A DNA stretch of 64,000 bases from Aquimarina megaterium XH134 (lineage in GTDB: Bacteria > Bacteroidota > Bacteroidia > Flavobacteriales > Flavobacteriaceae), in NCBI RefSeq assembly GCF_000520975.1, contig NZ_JACB01000033.1, positions 1 to 64,000 of the forward strand, read 5' to 3'. Within the stretch, counting starts at the first letter, position 1; each line of letters begins with the position of its first letter. Of the stretch, positions 25,948 through 34,686 are shown one piece after another. The translations under genes were made by a program, and so were the position numbers. The notes beneath the pieces are model-generated. The model was given only the letters and a program-made list of their open reading frames with translations, had not been told where the DNA came from and ran no database searches.

Positions 25948-26469
25948 TTAAATATTTCCTATTTTTCCTCTTAGTGTTAATAATGCTTTATGCATCAATT
26001 TTTCTATAGCTTTTACAGAAACATTCGATAGCTCTGCAATTTCTTTATATGTCTTTTTATCTATTCGGCTTAACAAGAACACTTCTCTTTGGCGTTCTGG
26101 TAAATCGGCAATTGCATTTTTTAATTTTTCCATATACTCTTTCTCAAGAGCAATAAATTCTGGCGATTCGTGGTTGATATCTGTTTTACGTTGTGTAATA
26201 TAATCTCTGTATTTGAACTTTACTTTTTGATGTCGTGTAATGCTAATACCAAGATTGGTTGCAATAGTATAAACATAACTTTTGGCCTTATCTATCGATA
26301 CTTTAGAACAATTATTCCAGAGTTTAATAAATGCATCCTGAACAATATCTTCTGCCTGTTCCAGATCTCCAAATTTGTAATAAATATAATTCCTCAAAAG
26401 CTTAGAATTACTCTTGAAAAACTTGTCAAAGACTTGCTCGTTACATGTAGAATTATTGTTGTCAGACAT
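25948..26469 (-). CDS. FecI-like ECF RNA polymerase sigma factor
   Basis: A 173-aa sigma factor with region 2 (FGDLEQAEDIVQDAFIKLWNN) and region 4 (LPERQREVFLLSRIDKKTYKEI, VSVKAIEKLMHKALLTLR). It is followed by fecR and a FecA-type receptor, the classic cell-surface signalling set. Unlike fecR, it has a perfect housekeeping promoter (26493-26523). It should therefore be made constitutively and held in check by FecR. The GGTAGGGTAA/CGTT sites are its probable targets (inference from their positions). Confidence 0.93.
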   Translation of the reverse strand: MSDNNNSTCNEQVFDKFFKSNSKLLRNYIYYKFGDLEQAEDIVQDAFIKLWNNCSKVSIDKAKSYVYTIATNLGISITRHQKVKFKYRDYITQRKTDINHESPEFIALEKEYMEKLKNAIADLPERQREVFLLSRIDKKTYKEIAELSNVSVKAIEKLMHKALLTLRGKIGNI

Positions 26470-26492
26470 TTAGGGGAATAAAAATATATTTT

Positions 26493-26523
26493 CAAATCTA
26501 GATTTTTTTTTCAAGCTATCAAA
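26493..26523 (-). promoter_or_regulatory. Housekeeping promoter of the FecI-like sigma gene
   Basis: On the minus strand: TTTG (26523-26520), exactly 19 nt, TAGATTTG (26500-26493). This is a full match to the Bacteroidota primary promoter. The ATG is at 26469, giving a leader of under 20 nt. It is divergent from the ECF-type promoter at 26545. Confidence 0.75.
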
Positions 26524-26544
26524 GAATAAAAAATGAAAGTATGG

Positions 26545-26572
26545 GGGTAGGGTAATTTTTTTTTAAGCCGTT
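26545..26572 (+). promoter_or_regulatory. Predicted FecI-type sigma promoter of Cys-rich lipoprotein gene
   Basis: GGGTAGGGTAA (26545-26555), 13 nt, CGTT (26569-26572), followed by a leader of about 56 nt before ATG 26636. Confidence 0.75.
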
Positions 26573-26635
26573 TCACTTTAAGAGAGGTTTAAAAAGCTTC
26601 TGAAGAAAATTTAGTAACCCCTAAAATTATTTACG

Positions 26636-27796
26636 ATGAAAAAACTTGGTATTTGGTATACGTTAATACTTACACTTGTATTAGGATTTACCTCTTGTGA
26701 AACTGAAGATTTTAATAGTGACCCAGAGGTTCAGATTGTTATTGATAACAAAGAAGGAAGTGCGGTTTATAGTTTTGAAGCTAAGACAAGCGGGATTGAT
26801 AATGATGCGCAGACGATTTGGTCTGTAGATGGAAATGATATAGAAGGAGAAGATGAAGAAAATATTATTAATCAGATCTTAGATTACTTGTTTGAGCCTG
26901 GTAAACATACCATTTGTGTTAGAATTATAACCGAACAAAGAACAATAGAAGCCTGTACTGATATAGAGGTAGAGGTAGACGAAAATAATCCTTGCCCTGA
27001 TTTGTTTTTTAGAAGTAAGCATTATCAAGGGCGATCTACTTATAAGTTTTTTGCAAATTTTAGAGGAATTAATGAAGTGTCTTATGGATGGTATATTAAT
27101 GATAGATTGGTAGAAGATTCTGCACCAGATGAAGATAATTATTTGATATGGGATTTTAAGGAACCGGGAAGATATGAAGTGTGTATCAAAACAGAAACAC
27201 CAAATTGCCCAGAAGGAGTTTCTTATTGTAAAGTTATAGAAGTAGAAGAATCAAATTTGGTTTGTCCAGAAGTTTATTTTACAAAAGAAATAGAACCGGG
27301 AACGGTAGGGACGTATACTTTTGGAGCCAAGATAGAAGGTACAGATGAGGTAAGCCAAATACTATGGTATGTTGATGGAAAGGTTGTTGAATCACCAAAA
27401 AATGATCCACAAGTAGGTAGTAGAACTCTTGTATATCAATTTAATTCTGGGGTTCATGAAGTGTGCCTAAAAGTGATTACACCAGATTGCCCAGAGGGAG
27501 TAAAATATTGTAAAGAAATAAGAGTAGGGGATTGTCCGGATCTGTTCTTTGAACCAGAACGAGATGGCGATAAAGCTGCATACTATTTTTATCCTCGTGC
27601 ATTCGAAGGAATCGATGATGTTACTCTAGAGTGGTTTGTTGACGGAAAATATGTTGGTAAATCACCAGAATTCCCTCATAACAATCCATTTTATCATGAA
27701 TTTGATGGGCCAGGGAGATATGAAGTGTGTTTGATGATAGAAACTCCAGAATGCCCCGGCGGAACATCATTTTGTAAGGTTATAGAATTTGAATAA
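26636..27796 (+). CDS. Lipoprotein with four Cys-paired PKD/Ig-like repeats
   Basis: A 386-aa lipoprotein (lipobox FTSC). The mature part is four beta-sandwich repeats of 85-90 residues (about 25-115, 118-205, 208-297 and 298-386). Repeats 2-4 show the full pattern: CP(D/E)L/VxF at the start, a W(Y/F)(I/V)(N/D)(G/D) core strand, PG-x-YEVC or GVHEVC, then TP-x-CP-(E/G)-G and C-K-x-I at the end, so several disulphides per repeat are likely. The first repeat is diverged. This is an adhesin- or ligand-binding-like architecture with no enzyme motif. It is divergent from the sigma gene and has the sigma-type promoter; a paralogous repeat protein lies at 33427. Confidence 0.8.
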   Translation: MKKLGIWYTLILTLVLGFTSCETEDFNSDPEVQIVIDNKEGSAVYSFEAKTSGIDNDAQTIWSVDGNDIEGEDEENIINQILDYLFEPGKHTICVRIITEQRTIEACTDIEVEVDENNPCPDLFFRSKHYQGRSTYKFFANFRGINEVSYGWYINDRLVEDSAPDEDNYLIWDFKEPGRYEVCIKTETPNCPEGVSYCKVIEVEESNLVCPEVYFTKEIEPGTVGTYTFGAKIEGTDEVSQILWYVDGKVVESPKNDPQVGSRTLVYQFNSGVHEVCLKVITPDCPEGVKYCKEIRVGDCPDLFFEPERDGDKAAYYFYPRAFEGIDDVTLEWFVDGKYVGKSPEFPHNNPFYHEFDGPGRYEVCLMIETPECPGGTSFCKVIEFE

Positions 27797-27877
27797 TTAT
27801 TTGATTTTCTGTTCGCTTCTGATGAAAAGAATAGAATACAAAATATGATAAGTTAGTTAGGTTAGATTAATTAGGTT

Positions 27878-27920
27878 GATTCCCTGGGAGCGAGGCCATG
27901 CTTTCGGGGAATCTTTATTT
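27878..27920 (+). terminator. Probable terminator hairpin after lipoprotein gene
   Basis: Arms GATTCCCTGGGAGC (27878-27891) and GCTTTCGGGGAATC (27900-27913) form a 14-bp stem with three G-T pairs and an 8-nt loop, followed by TTTATTT. Confidence 0.6.
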
Positions 27921-28053
27921 ATAGAATTAAAGTGTAGTATGATTCTTAGTTTCTGAAAATAACAGTTGATCACAGTACTTAACATAAGAATTAGAAAGAA
28001 CAACACATTAAGTAGAGTAGTTTTTTGTATTGTCTTCTAAACGATCCTGTTTT

Positions 28054-28073
28054 GAGTGATGTCACTCGTTTTT
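28054..28073 (+). terminator. Weak terminator-like hairpin
   Basis: Arms GAGTG and CACTC around a 4-nt loop, followed by GTTTTT. On the minus strand no T-run follows, so it is plus-oriented. No gene directly upstream needs it. Confidence 0.4.
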
Positions 28074-28219
28074 GATGCATCTTCTGTTATCCAGAAAAAC
28101 TCCTTTAGATTTATATTTAATGTTCTAATAAGATCTAATTTGATCGAAGAATAGAAAGTCACAGGATGTAAAATGAGGGAATATCGTTGTAGATAACTTG
28201 GCAATTGTAATATAGATAT

Positions 28220-28254
28220 AAAAAATAGGGGTGAGATTTTTTATCTCACCCCTA
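28220..28254 (-). terminator. Rho-independent terminator of the susC-susD operon
   Basis: A perfect 12-bp stem TAGGGGTGAGAT/ATCTCACCCCTA with a 5-nt T loop. On the minus strand it is followed by a run of T (28225-28220). It lies 33 bp after the SusD stop. Confidence 0.85.
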
Positions 28255-28286
28255 TACATTATGTTAACAATTACCTAGAATATTGA

Positions 28287-29741
28287 CTAGTTCAAATCCC
28301 AGAAAAGTTTTGTTTCTGCAAGATCACCACCGATTGCGGTAGAGGCAGCTTGCCAGTTTGTACCATTTAAGGTTTGTTCTATAATAGGATATGTATATCT
28401 ATTAGGGAAACCAGAAACAGGTTCAGCTGGTGTCGCTAATGTTGGGAAATCTAACAACCTAATCGAAGTCCAGGCTTCGATACCTCTATTAAATAAAGCT
28501 ATCCATTTTTGATTACCAATTACTTCTTTCCAAGGAGTAGTAGCAGTACTTGCCGCCAAAGCAGTATCATAGTCTACAGTTGGTTGAGCAAGATATGTCA
28601 TTGCATCGGCATTTGATCCTCCCCAACTTTCTATCGATTCTACTACAGCAATATCGTAATGGCTTTTTGCTGTTCCACCCACTGCAAAAGTTCTTGCAGC
28701 AGCTTCTGCTAATAAAAACTCAACTTCTGCATAATCAAAAATTACACCAGGAGTTGCAGCAGCTTCTACATAATCAGATACATGAGAATGCGTAGAGAAA
28801 CTTGATGTACTACCGATATCTCCTCCAATGTACATTCCTGTACCAGGAACCTCTTCAAAATATAGTGGTCTTCTTGGATCATTTAATGTATTCATCATAT
28901 CTATGATTGTAGCTGCAGCAACAAAATCTGCTCTTCCACTTAGTACTAAGTTTGCATGAACAGGATTTGTATTAGGTGCGGCAGATAAATATGTGAAATT
29001 AGCATTATCAGCTCTACTGGTAAATACACCACTTGTAACTGCAGCTTCTACAGTAGTTTTGGCAAAAGCATTATCTACATCAGATAACAGGATACCCATT
29101 CTAAGCTTTAAGGAAGCAGCAAACTTTTTCCATAGCGATACATCTCCGCCATAAATATTATCGGCAGCTCCAAAACTTCCTTTAGTAGTATCTAATGCAT
29201 CAATAGCAACTGTGAGTCTTCCAACCAAGGCTTTGTAAACTGTTTCACCATCATCATATGCAGGTAATAAGTCATCGATATCCAAGGCTTCAGTGTAAGG
29301 AACATTTCCAAAAGTTTCTATTAATACACTATACGCATAAATTGTTAATATTTCTATTACTTGAAGTTTATTGGCTTTAGTCTCAATGTCCTCAGGAAGC
29401 GAATATTTAGTATCTGTTATGATTTTAGAAGCTTCGTCTAAATCTTTTAAAACATCTTTATAAAGAACGCTCCAGTGTGTAGCAGGAATAGTTCTTGTTA
29501 CCTGGTCATAATTACTTTCGTCTGTATAGGTCGTCTCTTGTAAATATTGCGCCCAAAGTTTTGTGTTATTATTGTTCACATTTAGGTCAACCATTTGATC
29601 AACCAAATTCTTCTGTGCACCTGTAAATAAAGTTTCACCAGGAACAGAAGATGGATCTTTAATATTCTCGTTCAAACTCTCGAGGTTGTCTGAACAAGAT
29701 GCTATAATTACTGCTGTAATTAGAATTAATATTTTTTTCAT
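28287..29741 (-). CDS. SusD/RagB family nutrient-binding outer membrane lipoprotein
   Basis: A 484-aa lipoprotein (lipobox IIASC). The N-terminal half has the TPR-like helices of the family (LYKDVLKDLDEASKI, FAASLKLRMGILLSDVD), and the C-terminal part has FLLAEAAAR and WIALFNRGIEAWTSIRLLD, typical of the SusD-like_2 branch. It binds substrate at the cell surface and forms a lid on the SusC barrel, 10 bp upstream. No glycoside hydrolase or sulfatase lies nearby, so the substrate may be a peptide or another oligomer rather than a polysaccharide. Confidence 0.93.
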   Translation of the reverse strand: MKKILILITAVIIASCSDNLESLNENIKDPSSVPGETLFTGAQKNLVDQMVDLNVNNNNTKLWAQYLQETTYTDESNYDQVTRTIPATHWSVLYKDVLKDLDEASKIITDTKYSLPEDIETKANKLQVIEILTIYAYSVLIETFGNVPYTEALDIDDLLPAYDDGETVYKALVGRLTVAIDALDTTKGSFGAADNIYGGDVSLWKKFAASLKLRMGILLSDVDNAFAKTTVEAAVTSGVFTSRADNANFTYLSAAPNTNPVHANLVLSGRADFVAAATIIDMMNTLNDPRRPLYFEEVPGTGMYIGGDIGSTSSFSTHSHVSDYVEAAATPGVIFDYAEVEFLLAEAAARTFAVGGTAKSHYDIAVVESIESWGGSNADAMTYLAQPTVDYDTALAASTATTPWKEVIGNQKWIALFNRGIEAWTSIRLLDFPTLATPAEPVSGFPNRYTYPIIEQTLNGTNWQAASTAIGGDLAETKLFWDLN

Positions 29742-29751
29742 CTTTATTTTT

Positions 29752-32700
29752 TTAGAATTGTAATTTTAAGTTGAAACCTATGTCTCTGGTGGTTGGTAAA
29801 GAACCTACAGAATACCCTTGTAAGTTACCAGAACTCAAACCACTTTCTGGATCGGCATGTGGAAGGTCTTTGTCGATAATCCAAAGGTTAGAACCAATTA
29901 CACTAAAAGAAACATCATTTAAGAATGTTTTTTGAATTATTTTTTTAGGGAAACTATAGGTTATAGCAACTTCTCTTAATTTTACGAAACTTGCATCATA
30001 TACAAAAGCGGCATCAGGTAATCCTCTTCTGTATCCAAAGGCACCAAATCGATCTGCTCTAATTCTTGTAGTATTAGTAGATCCGTCAGGATTAACTCCA
30101 GGATTGATAAAACCACCACCGTTTGCCAAGGTGTTTCTTACAGGATTTCCTAGGTCATTGATAAAGGCAGTTTCTTCATATAGACCTGTCGCTTGCCCAT
30201 AGTATTGATCCAAAGACCAAATGCTTCCTCCTTGCTGGATGTCAATTAGGAAACTAAGTGCAATGTTTTTATAATTAAACTTATTAGAAATACCCATTAA
30301 CCAATCTGGATTAGTATCACCAATATTGTTGTTAGATGCAGCAGTTTTTATATATTGACCATTAGAATCATCTACAACTCTTTGACCATTTAGATAGGTG
30401 TAATCTGTCCCTTGGATTATTCCATAAGGCTGTCCTACAGTTGCATTAATTGTTATCCCTCCTTGAAAAGAACCTAATTGTAAGTTTTCTATCCCATCTT
30501 CTAATGAAACTACAATATTTTCATTTTTAGACCAGTTTACGTTTACATCCCAGGTAAAATTTTGTGTTTCTACAGGGGTTCCGTATATAGACAATTCAAC
30601 ACCTTTATTTTCAATTTCTCCAGCATTTAAGATCTTAGAAGTATATCCGGTTCCTCTACTAACAGGAACTCCAAAAATTTGATCGATAGAATTGTTTTTA
30701 TAATATGCAATATCAAACCCAAGTCTGTTTTGTAGAAGTTTCATTTCCAGTCCAAGCTCAATACTTGTTGTTGTTTCTGGTTTTAGATTTGGATTCTTTT
30801 TTATGTTTCCTACAGAAGTACTTGCACTTCCTATCGGAGTGTTTACATTATAACTATCGTATAAGAAATCAAAAGGAGCACTATTACCTACTTCTGCATA
30901 GTTAGCTCTTAGTTTACCAAATGAAATGAATTCGGCATCGATAAGGTTAGAAAAGACAAAACTAGCGGCAATAGAAGGGTAATAGAAAGTACTGTTTCCT
31001 TTTGGTAATGAAGAAGAATGATCTCTTCGTAAAGTTCCGTCAAGGAAATAAGTTTGTTTGTATCCTAATGATGCACTTACGTAGATACCATCTACACCAA
31101 TTTTTTCATCTCTTTCTGCAGGTAATGGAAGCGGTCCTGCACTATTTTGTAATGAGTATAATCTAGGAACACTTAGTCCACCACTTGTAGAGGCGTGAAC
31201 CGATTGAAAATGATTTCTTCTAATGTTGGTACCTAATATTCCCTTGATATTTAATTCTTCGGTTAAATCTTTATGAAAATTAAGCATTAAGTCATAATTC
31301 GTTTCTGTATTTCTGATGTCTTTTCTTCCGTATCCAGAATTTACTGTTGGCCTAGTCCCATCACTAGAGATAACACCAAATGCAGTAGCGACACTACCAT
31401 TTGCTCTTCTTTCTTCTTGTAATTCAGAGTATGTATCGGTAGCAACTCTACCCGTAATATCAAACCAATCGGTTACTTTATAATTTAAAGAAACATTACC
31501 TAAGAAACGATTTCTCATATCGGTTTGGTAGTTTTCATATCTTGTCCAGTATGGGTTATCCCAATAGATTGGAAGAGATCCTGCATCTCTGCTGGCTGGG
31601 TTCCAGGTAACATTTCTTCCTGTAGAAAAATAAATAGCTTCTTGTTGTCTTATGTCTACATTAGTTTGCCACCATTGTTTAAAATTACCAATGATGTTAT
31701 CGTTATACCCTGTTGAGTTACGACCAAGACCATTTGTTTTGATATAATTAGCGTATCCTGTAGCTGTTAATCGCTCACTAAGCTTATAACTTCCACTCAT
31801 AGAAAAATTATGTCTTTTGATAGAGCTATTTGGTAACAAACCAGTTTGATCAAAATGCGTATAGTTTAACCTAAAAGTACCAGCATCAAATCCTTTATCT
31901 AAGGATATAGAATTTGTAACAGTTACCGGAGTTTCAAAAAAGGTAATAGGACCATTCTTAGCATTTACCCATGGAGTAGGTGTTCTGTAATTCGGAGAAT
32001 CAGGGTCAAAAGCATCCCATTGATACACTAAAATGTTAGAATCAAAGGCAGCTCCATAAGATGCATCTTCTGTTAAAGGAGTTACAAAATCTAAATTACC
32101 ATCACCGTCAATATCTACTAAATCTAAATAGCTGTCTTCTCCTGGTCCATAATAAGGTCCGTAACCACCACCATATTGATCTTGATATTTGGCAAATGTA
32201 CTTTTGTCGATAGATCCGAATGTTAATCCAGAACTAATAGTAATTCCCATACCTTTGGATTTACCTCCTTTTTTGGTAGTAATCATAATCACACCATTTG
32301 CAGCTCTGGATCCATAAAGAGCAGATGCAGCAGCACCTTTTAGAACATTTATAGATTCTATATCATCTGGATTAATATCTGATGCAGCATTACCATAATC
32401 ATAATATCCTCCTTGAGCTTGTCCCTGACCAGCAGAGTTGGTATTAGTGTTATTGATAGGAATACCATCAATAACGAATAAAGCCTGGTTACTTCCAGTT
32501 AAAGAAGCATTACCTCTAATAACCACATTGGTAGACCCTCCTAAGTTATTATTTCTTTTAATTTGAAGACCAGAAGCTTTACCAGAAAGAGAGTTTACAA
32601 AGTTTACAGTTTTAACTTTGTTTAAATCGTCTCCATCAACTTCTTGTGTAGAATATCCTAAAGATTTTTTATCTCTAGAAATACCAAGAGCCGTAACTAC

Positions 32701-33015
32701 TATTTCTTCTAATTGAGAAGCGGTGACTTCTAATTGTACATTAATAGTTTTTTGGGCACCTACAATTACCTCTTGATCTGCAAAACCAAGATAACTGAAA
32801 AGAAGAGTACTACCTTCAGAAGCTTGTAACGAATACATTCCGTCAAAATCTGTTTGAGTTCCACTGTTGCTACCCTTTACTATAATGTTTACACCAGGTA
32901 ATGGCATGCCGCCATCGTCTGTGACCTTACCTGTAATAGGGGTTTCTTGCGCAACAGAAAATTGCGTCACTAATACCGTTAGAAGTATTAGCATGTTTTT
33001 AGTTAATAATTTCAT
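29752..33015 (-). CDS. SusC/RagA family TonB-linked outer membrane transporter
   Basis: A 1087-aa TonB-dependent transporter. Signal peptide (QFSVAQ), then a carboxypeptidase-like regulatory domain (about 25-110, ITGKVTDDGGMPLPGVN), then a plug with the SusC signature region and YGSRAANGVIMITTKKG at about 233-249, then a long barrel ending in Phe. It imports the ligand captured by the SusD partner. The 411-bp upstream region contains three AGGATAAT direct repeats but no GGTAGGGTAA site, so it may be regulated separately from the FecI-type sigma. Confidence 0.95.
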   Translation of the reverse strand: MKLLTKNMLILLTVLVTQFSVAQETPITGKVTDDGGMPLPGVNIIVKGSNSGTQTDFDGMYSLQASEGSTLLFSYLGFADQEVIVGAQKTINVQLEVTASQLEEIVVTALGISRDKKSLGYSTQEVDGDDLNKVKTVNFVNSLSGKASGLQIKRNNNLGGSTNVVIRGNASLTGSNQALFVIDGIPINNTNTNSAGQGQAQGGYYDYGNAASDINPDDIESINVLKGAAASALYGSRAANGVIMITTKKGGKSKGMGITISSGLTFGSIDKSTFAKYQDQYGGGYGPYYGPGEDSYLDLVDIDGDGNLDFVTPLTEDASYGAAFDSNILVYQWDAFDPDSPNYRTPTPWVNAKNGPITFFETPVTVTNSISLDKGFDAGTFRLNYTHFDQTGLLPNSSIKRHNFSMSGSYKLSERLTATGYANYIKTNGLGRNSTGYNDNIIGNFKQWWQTNVDIRQQEAIYFSTGRNVTWNPASRDAGSLPIYWDNPYWTRYENYQTDMRNRFLGNVSLNYKVTDWFDITGRVATDTYSELQEERRANGSVATAFGVISSDGTRPTVNSGYGRKDIRNTETNYDLMLNFHKDLTEELNIKGILGTNIRRNHFQSVHASTSGGLSVPRLYSLQNSAGPLPLPAERDEKIGVDGIYVSASLGYKQTYFLDGTLRRDHSSSLPKGNSTFYYPSIAASFVFSNLIDAEFISFGKLRANYAEVGNSAPFDFLYDSYNVNTPIGSASTSVGNIKKNPNLKPETTTSIELGLEMKLLQNRLGFDIAYYKNNSIDQIFGVPVSRGTGYTSKILNAGEIENKGVELSIYGTPVETQNFTWDVNVNWSKNENIVVSLEDGIENLQLGSFQGGITINATVGQPYGIIQGTDYTYLNGQRVVDDSNGQYIKTAASNNNIGDTNPDWLMGISNKFNYKNIALSFLIDIQQGGSIWSLDQYYGQATGLYEETAFINDLGNPVRNTLANGGGFINPGVNPDGSTNTTRIRADRFGAFGYRRGLPDAAFVYDASFVKLREVAITYSFPKKIIQKTFLNDVSFSVIGSNLWIIDKDLPHADPESGLSSGNLQGYSVGSLPTTRDIGFNLKLQF

Positions 33016-33426
33016 TATTGCATGTTAATTTTTGTTAGTAAGCAAGGTTATTAAGAAAAATTAGAGGATAATAAGGATAATGTTTTTTTAACAGAAAATT
33101 AACGGGGAAACTGTAAGGATAATTTAAAAAAACGACTAACTATAATTTTTTTTATTTATGAAGAAATTTTAGATCGTTTTAAACTTTATAACTTTTAGAA
33201 CGATGAATATCGAATATTGTGATTTAGGACTCAATGTTTTTTTATAGTAATACAGGTAGATTAAAATTCATCCAGTTGTTTCGGTATTTTTTAATTATGT
33301 TAGATGTAGTTAGATAGTCTTTTGATTCTAATTTTATTTTATATACATTCATCCATATTAAATAGAAGAATGGGGTAGGGTAAATAAGTTTGTAAACGTT
33401 ATAAATATATCTAGAACAGTTTAGTA
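33016..33426. other. Divergent intergenic region between susC and lipoprotein gene
   Basis: 411 bp without a supported gene. On the susC side there are three direct AGGATAAT octamers (33065, 33074 and 33116). On the other side lies the predicted FecI-type promoter (33373-33400). A minus-strand frame at 33242-33445 is very Tyr/Ile-rich and covers that promoter, so I do not regard it as a gene. Confidence 0.55.
33373..33400 (+). promoter_or_regulatory. Predicted FecI-type sigma promoter of second Cys-rich lipoprotein gene
   Basis: GGGTAGGGTAA (33373-33383), 13 nt, CGTT (33397-33400). The expected start is about 20 nt before the TTG start codon at 33427. Confidence 0.75.
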
Positions 33427-34599
33427 TTGAATAAATTAAGTACATATTGTAAAGGTTTTATACTTGCATTGGTAATGTTTACATACTCTTGTGTAAATGA
33501 TGACTCTTTTTTTCCTGATAGTATAGATGCTAAGATTACATCTACAACGACAATAGTATCTATCCTTAATGATATAAAGACCAGAAATTCGATAGTAAAC
33601 GAAGAAGATCTGTGTTTTACTTTTAAATACCCATTAATATTTGGTTATAATACAGATTCGACCATTCGAGTTGATGACTATCAAGGATTACTTGGAGTAA
33701 TTTCTGGACAAAGTGCAAATTTTAATATAACCGGGCTACAATTTCCTATTCAGATCATGTTTAAGGGAGCCAATAGTACGGTTCTTATAGAGAATGAAGA
33801 TGCTTTGATTAATGTGCTTAGAGAATGTGAGATAAAAACTTTCAGAGACGTTTTTAATCATTTATATAGACAATGCTATAAGTTTGAATATCCTATTATT
33901 TTAAATGATAAAGACAATAAAGAAGTCGATATTGATAGTGAGGAAAGTTTTAGTCGTTTTCTTGTAGATCAAGGTGCTAATTATCAACCGGATTTTAAGT
34001 TTCCAATATCAATATTAGTTGCTCCTGATCTTAAATCAACACGGATATCAACATATTATGAATTTTATGAAATTATAAATAATTGCGTTGGGTGTCCTGC
34101 AATACGATTTGAAATCCAACCTTTACAGGATAATGAGTATAGGTTTATTCCAGATATTGAGATTATGGAAGGATATCAATTGTTTTTTAAAATCAATGGA
34201 GAAGTGATTACCGATCAGGTTATTGATGGAAACCCATTTACAAGACAATTCACTCCAGGAACATATGAAACGTGCATAAAAGTAATTACGACTAACTGTT
34301 TTAAAGGCACCATTGCTTGTAAAGAAATTGTAGTAGAGCCTATTTGTCCTGTTGTTGCATTTACTAATGAACGGGTTACAGGTACAAATACATATAAATT
34401 TAACCCATCTGTTACAGGAGTGAGTAATGATGTTACTATAGGTTGGTATGTAAATGAAGTTTTTATCGAAAATTCATTGTTAAGTGCCGGTGTGGTAGAA
34501 TTAGATTTGGATCAAGGTACAAATAATGTATGTGCAAAAGTGATAACTCCAAATTGCCCCAATGGACAACAGTTTTGTGATGAGGTAGTTGTTCCTTAA
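33427..34599 (+). CDS. Lipoprotein with duplicated N-terminal domain and two PKD-like repeats
   Basis: A 390-aa lipoprotein (lipobox FTYSC). The start codon appears to be TTG 33427: a stop lies five codons upstream and the next Met is already inside the signal peptide. Residues about 58-220 hold two related units, each opening C-x-F-x-YP-(L/I)-I and having a FPI-x-I strand about 50 residues on, then a Leu/Ile-rich helix ending in Cys. Residues about 222-390 hold two Cys-paired PKD-like repeats (CIKVITTNC, CAKVITPNCPNG) homologous to those of the protein at 26636. It is probably a surface binding protein of the same sigma regulon. Confidence 0.8.
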   Translation: MNKLSTYCKGFILALVMFTYSCVNDDSFFPDSIDAKITSTTTIVSILNDIKTRNSIVNEEDLCFTFKYPLIFGYNTDSTIRVDDYQGLLGVISGQSANFNITGLQFPIQIMFKGANSTVLIENEDALINVLRECEIKTFRDVFNHLYRQCYKFEYPIILNDKDNKEVDIDSEESFSRFLVDQGANYQPDFKFPISILVAPDLKSTRISTYYEFYEIINNCVGCPAIRFEIQPLQDNEYRFIPDIEIMEGYQLFFKINGEVITDQVIDGNPFTRQFTPGTYETCIKVITTNCFKGTIACKEIVVEPICPVVAFTNERVTGTNTYKFNPSVTGVSNDVTIGWYVNEVFIENSLLSAGVVELDLDQGTNNVCAKVITPNCPNGQQFCDEVVVP

Positions 34600-34686
34600 C
34601 TCTCTTTATAGCGTTAATGACAGAGCGTTAAATAGTAATACGTCTTAGCTTTAAAATCCTTTTCTTTTATCAAGTATAGAACACGA

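Larger units (their letters stand above)
27797..28286. other. 490-bp intergenic region with hairpins, no gene seen
   Basis: The gap between the convergent lipoprotein and SusD genes. It holds TTAGGTT/TTAGTTAG short repeats, the hairpin at 27878-27920, a second plus-strand terminator-like hairpin at 28054-28073 and the SusCD terminator at 28220-28254. I see no convincing ORF, and no tRNA. A small RNA between about 27920 and 28073 is possible but not supported by a clear promoter. Confidence 0.5.

Noticed and set aside
33242..33445. Minus-strand frame of 67 codons between susC and the lipoprotein gene
   Set aside because: Composition is typical of translated AT-rich non-coding DNA, it covers the predicted sigma promoter and overlaps the lipoprotein start.
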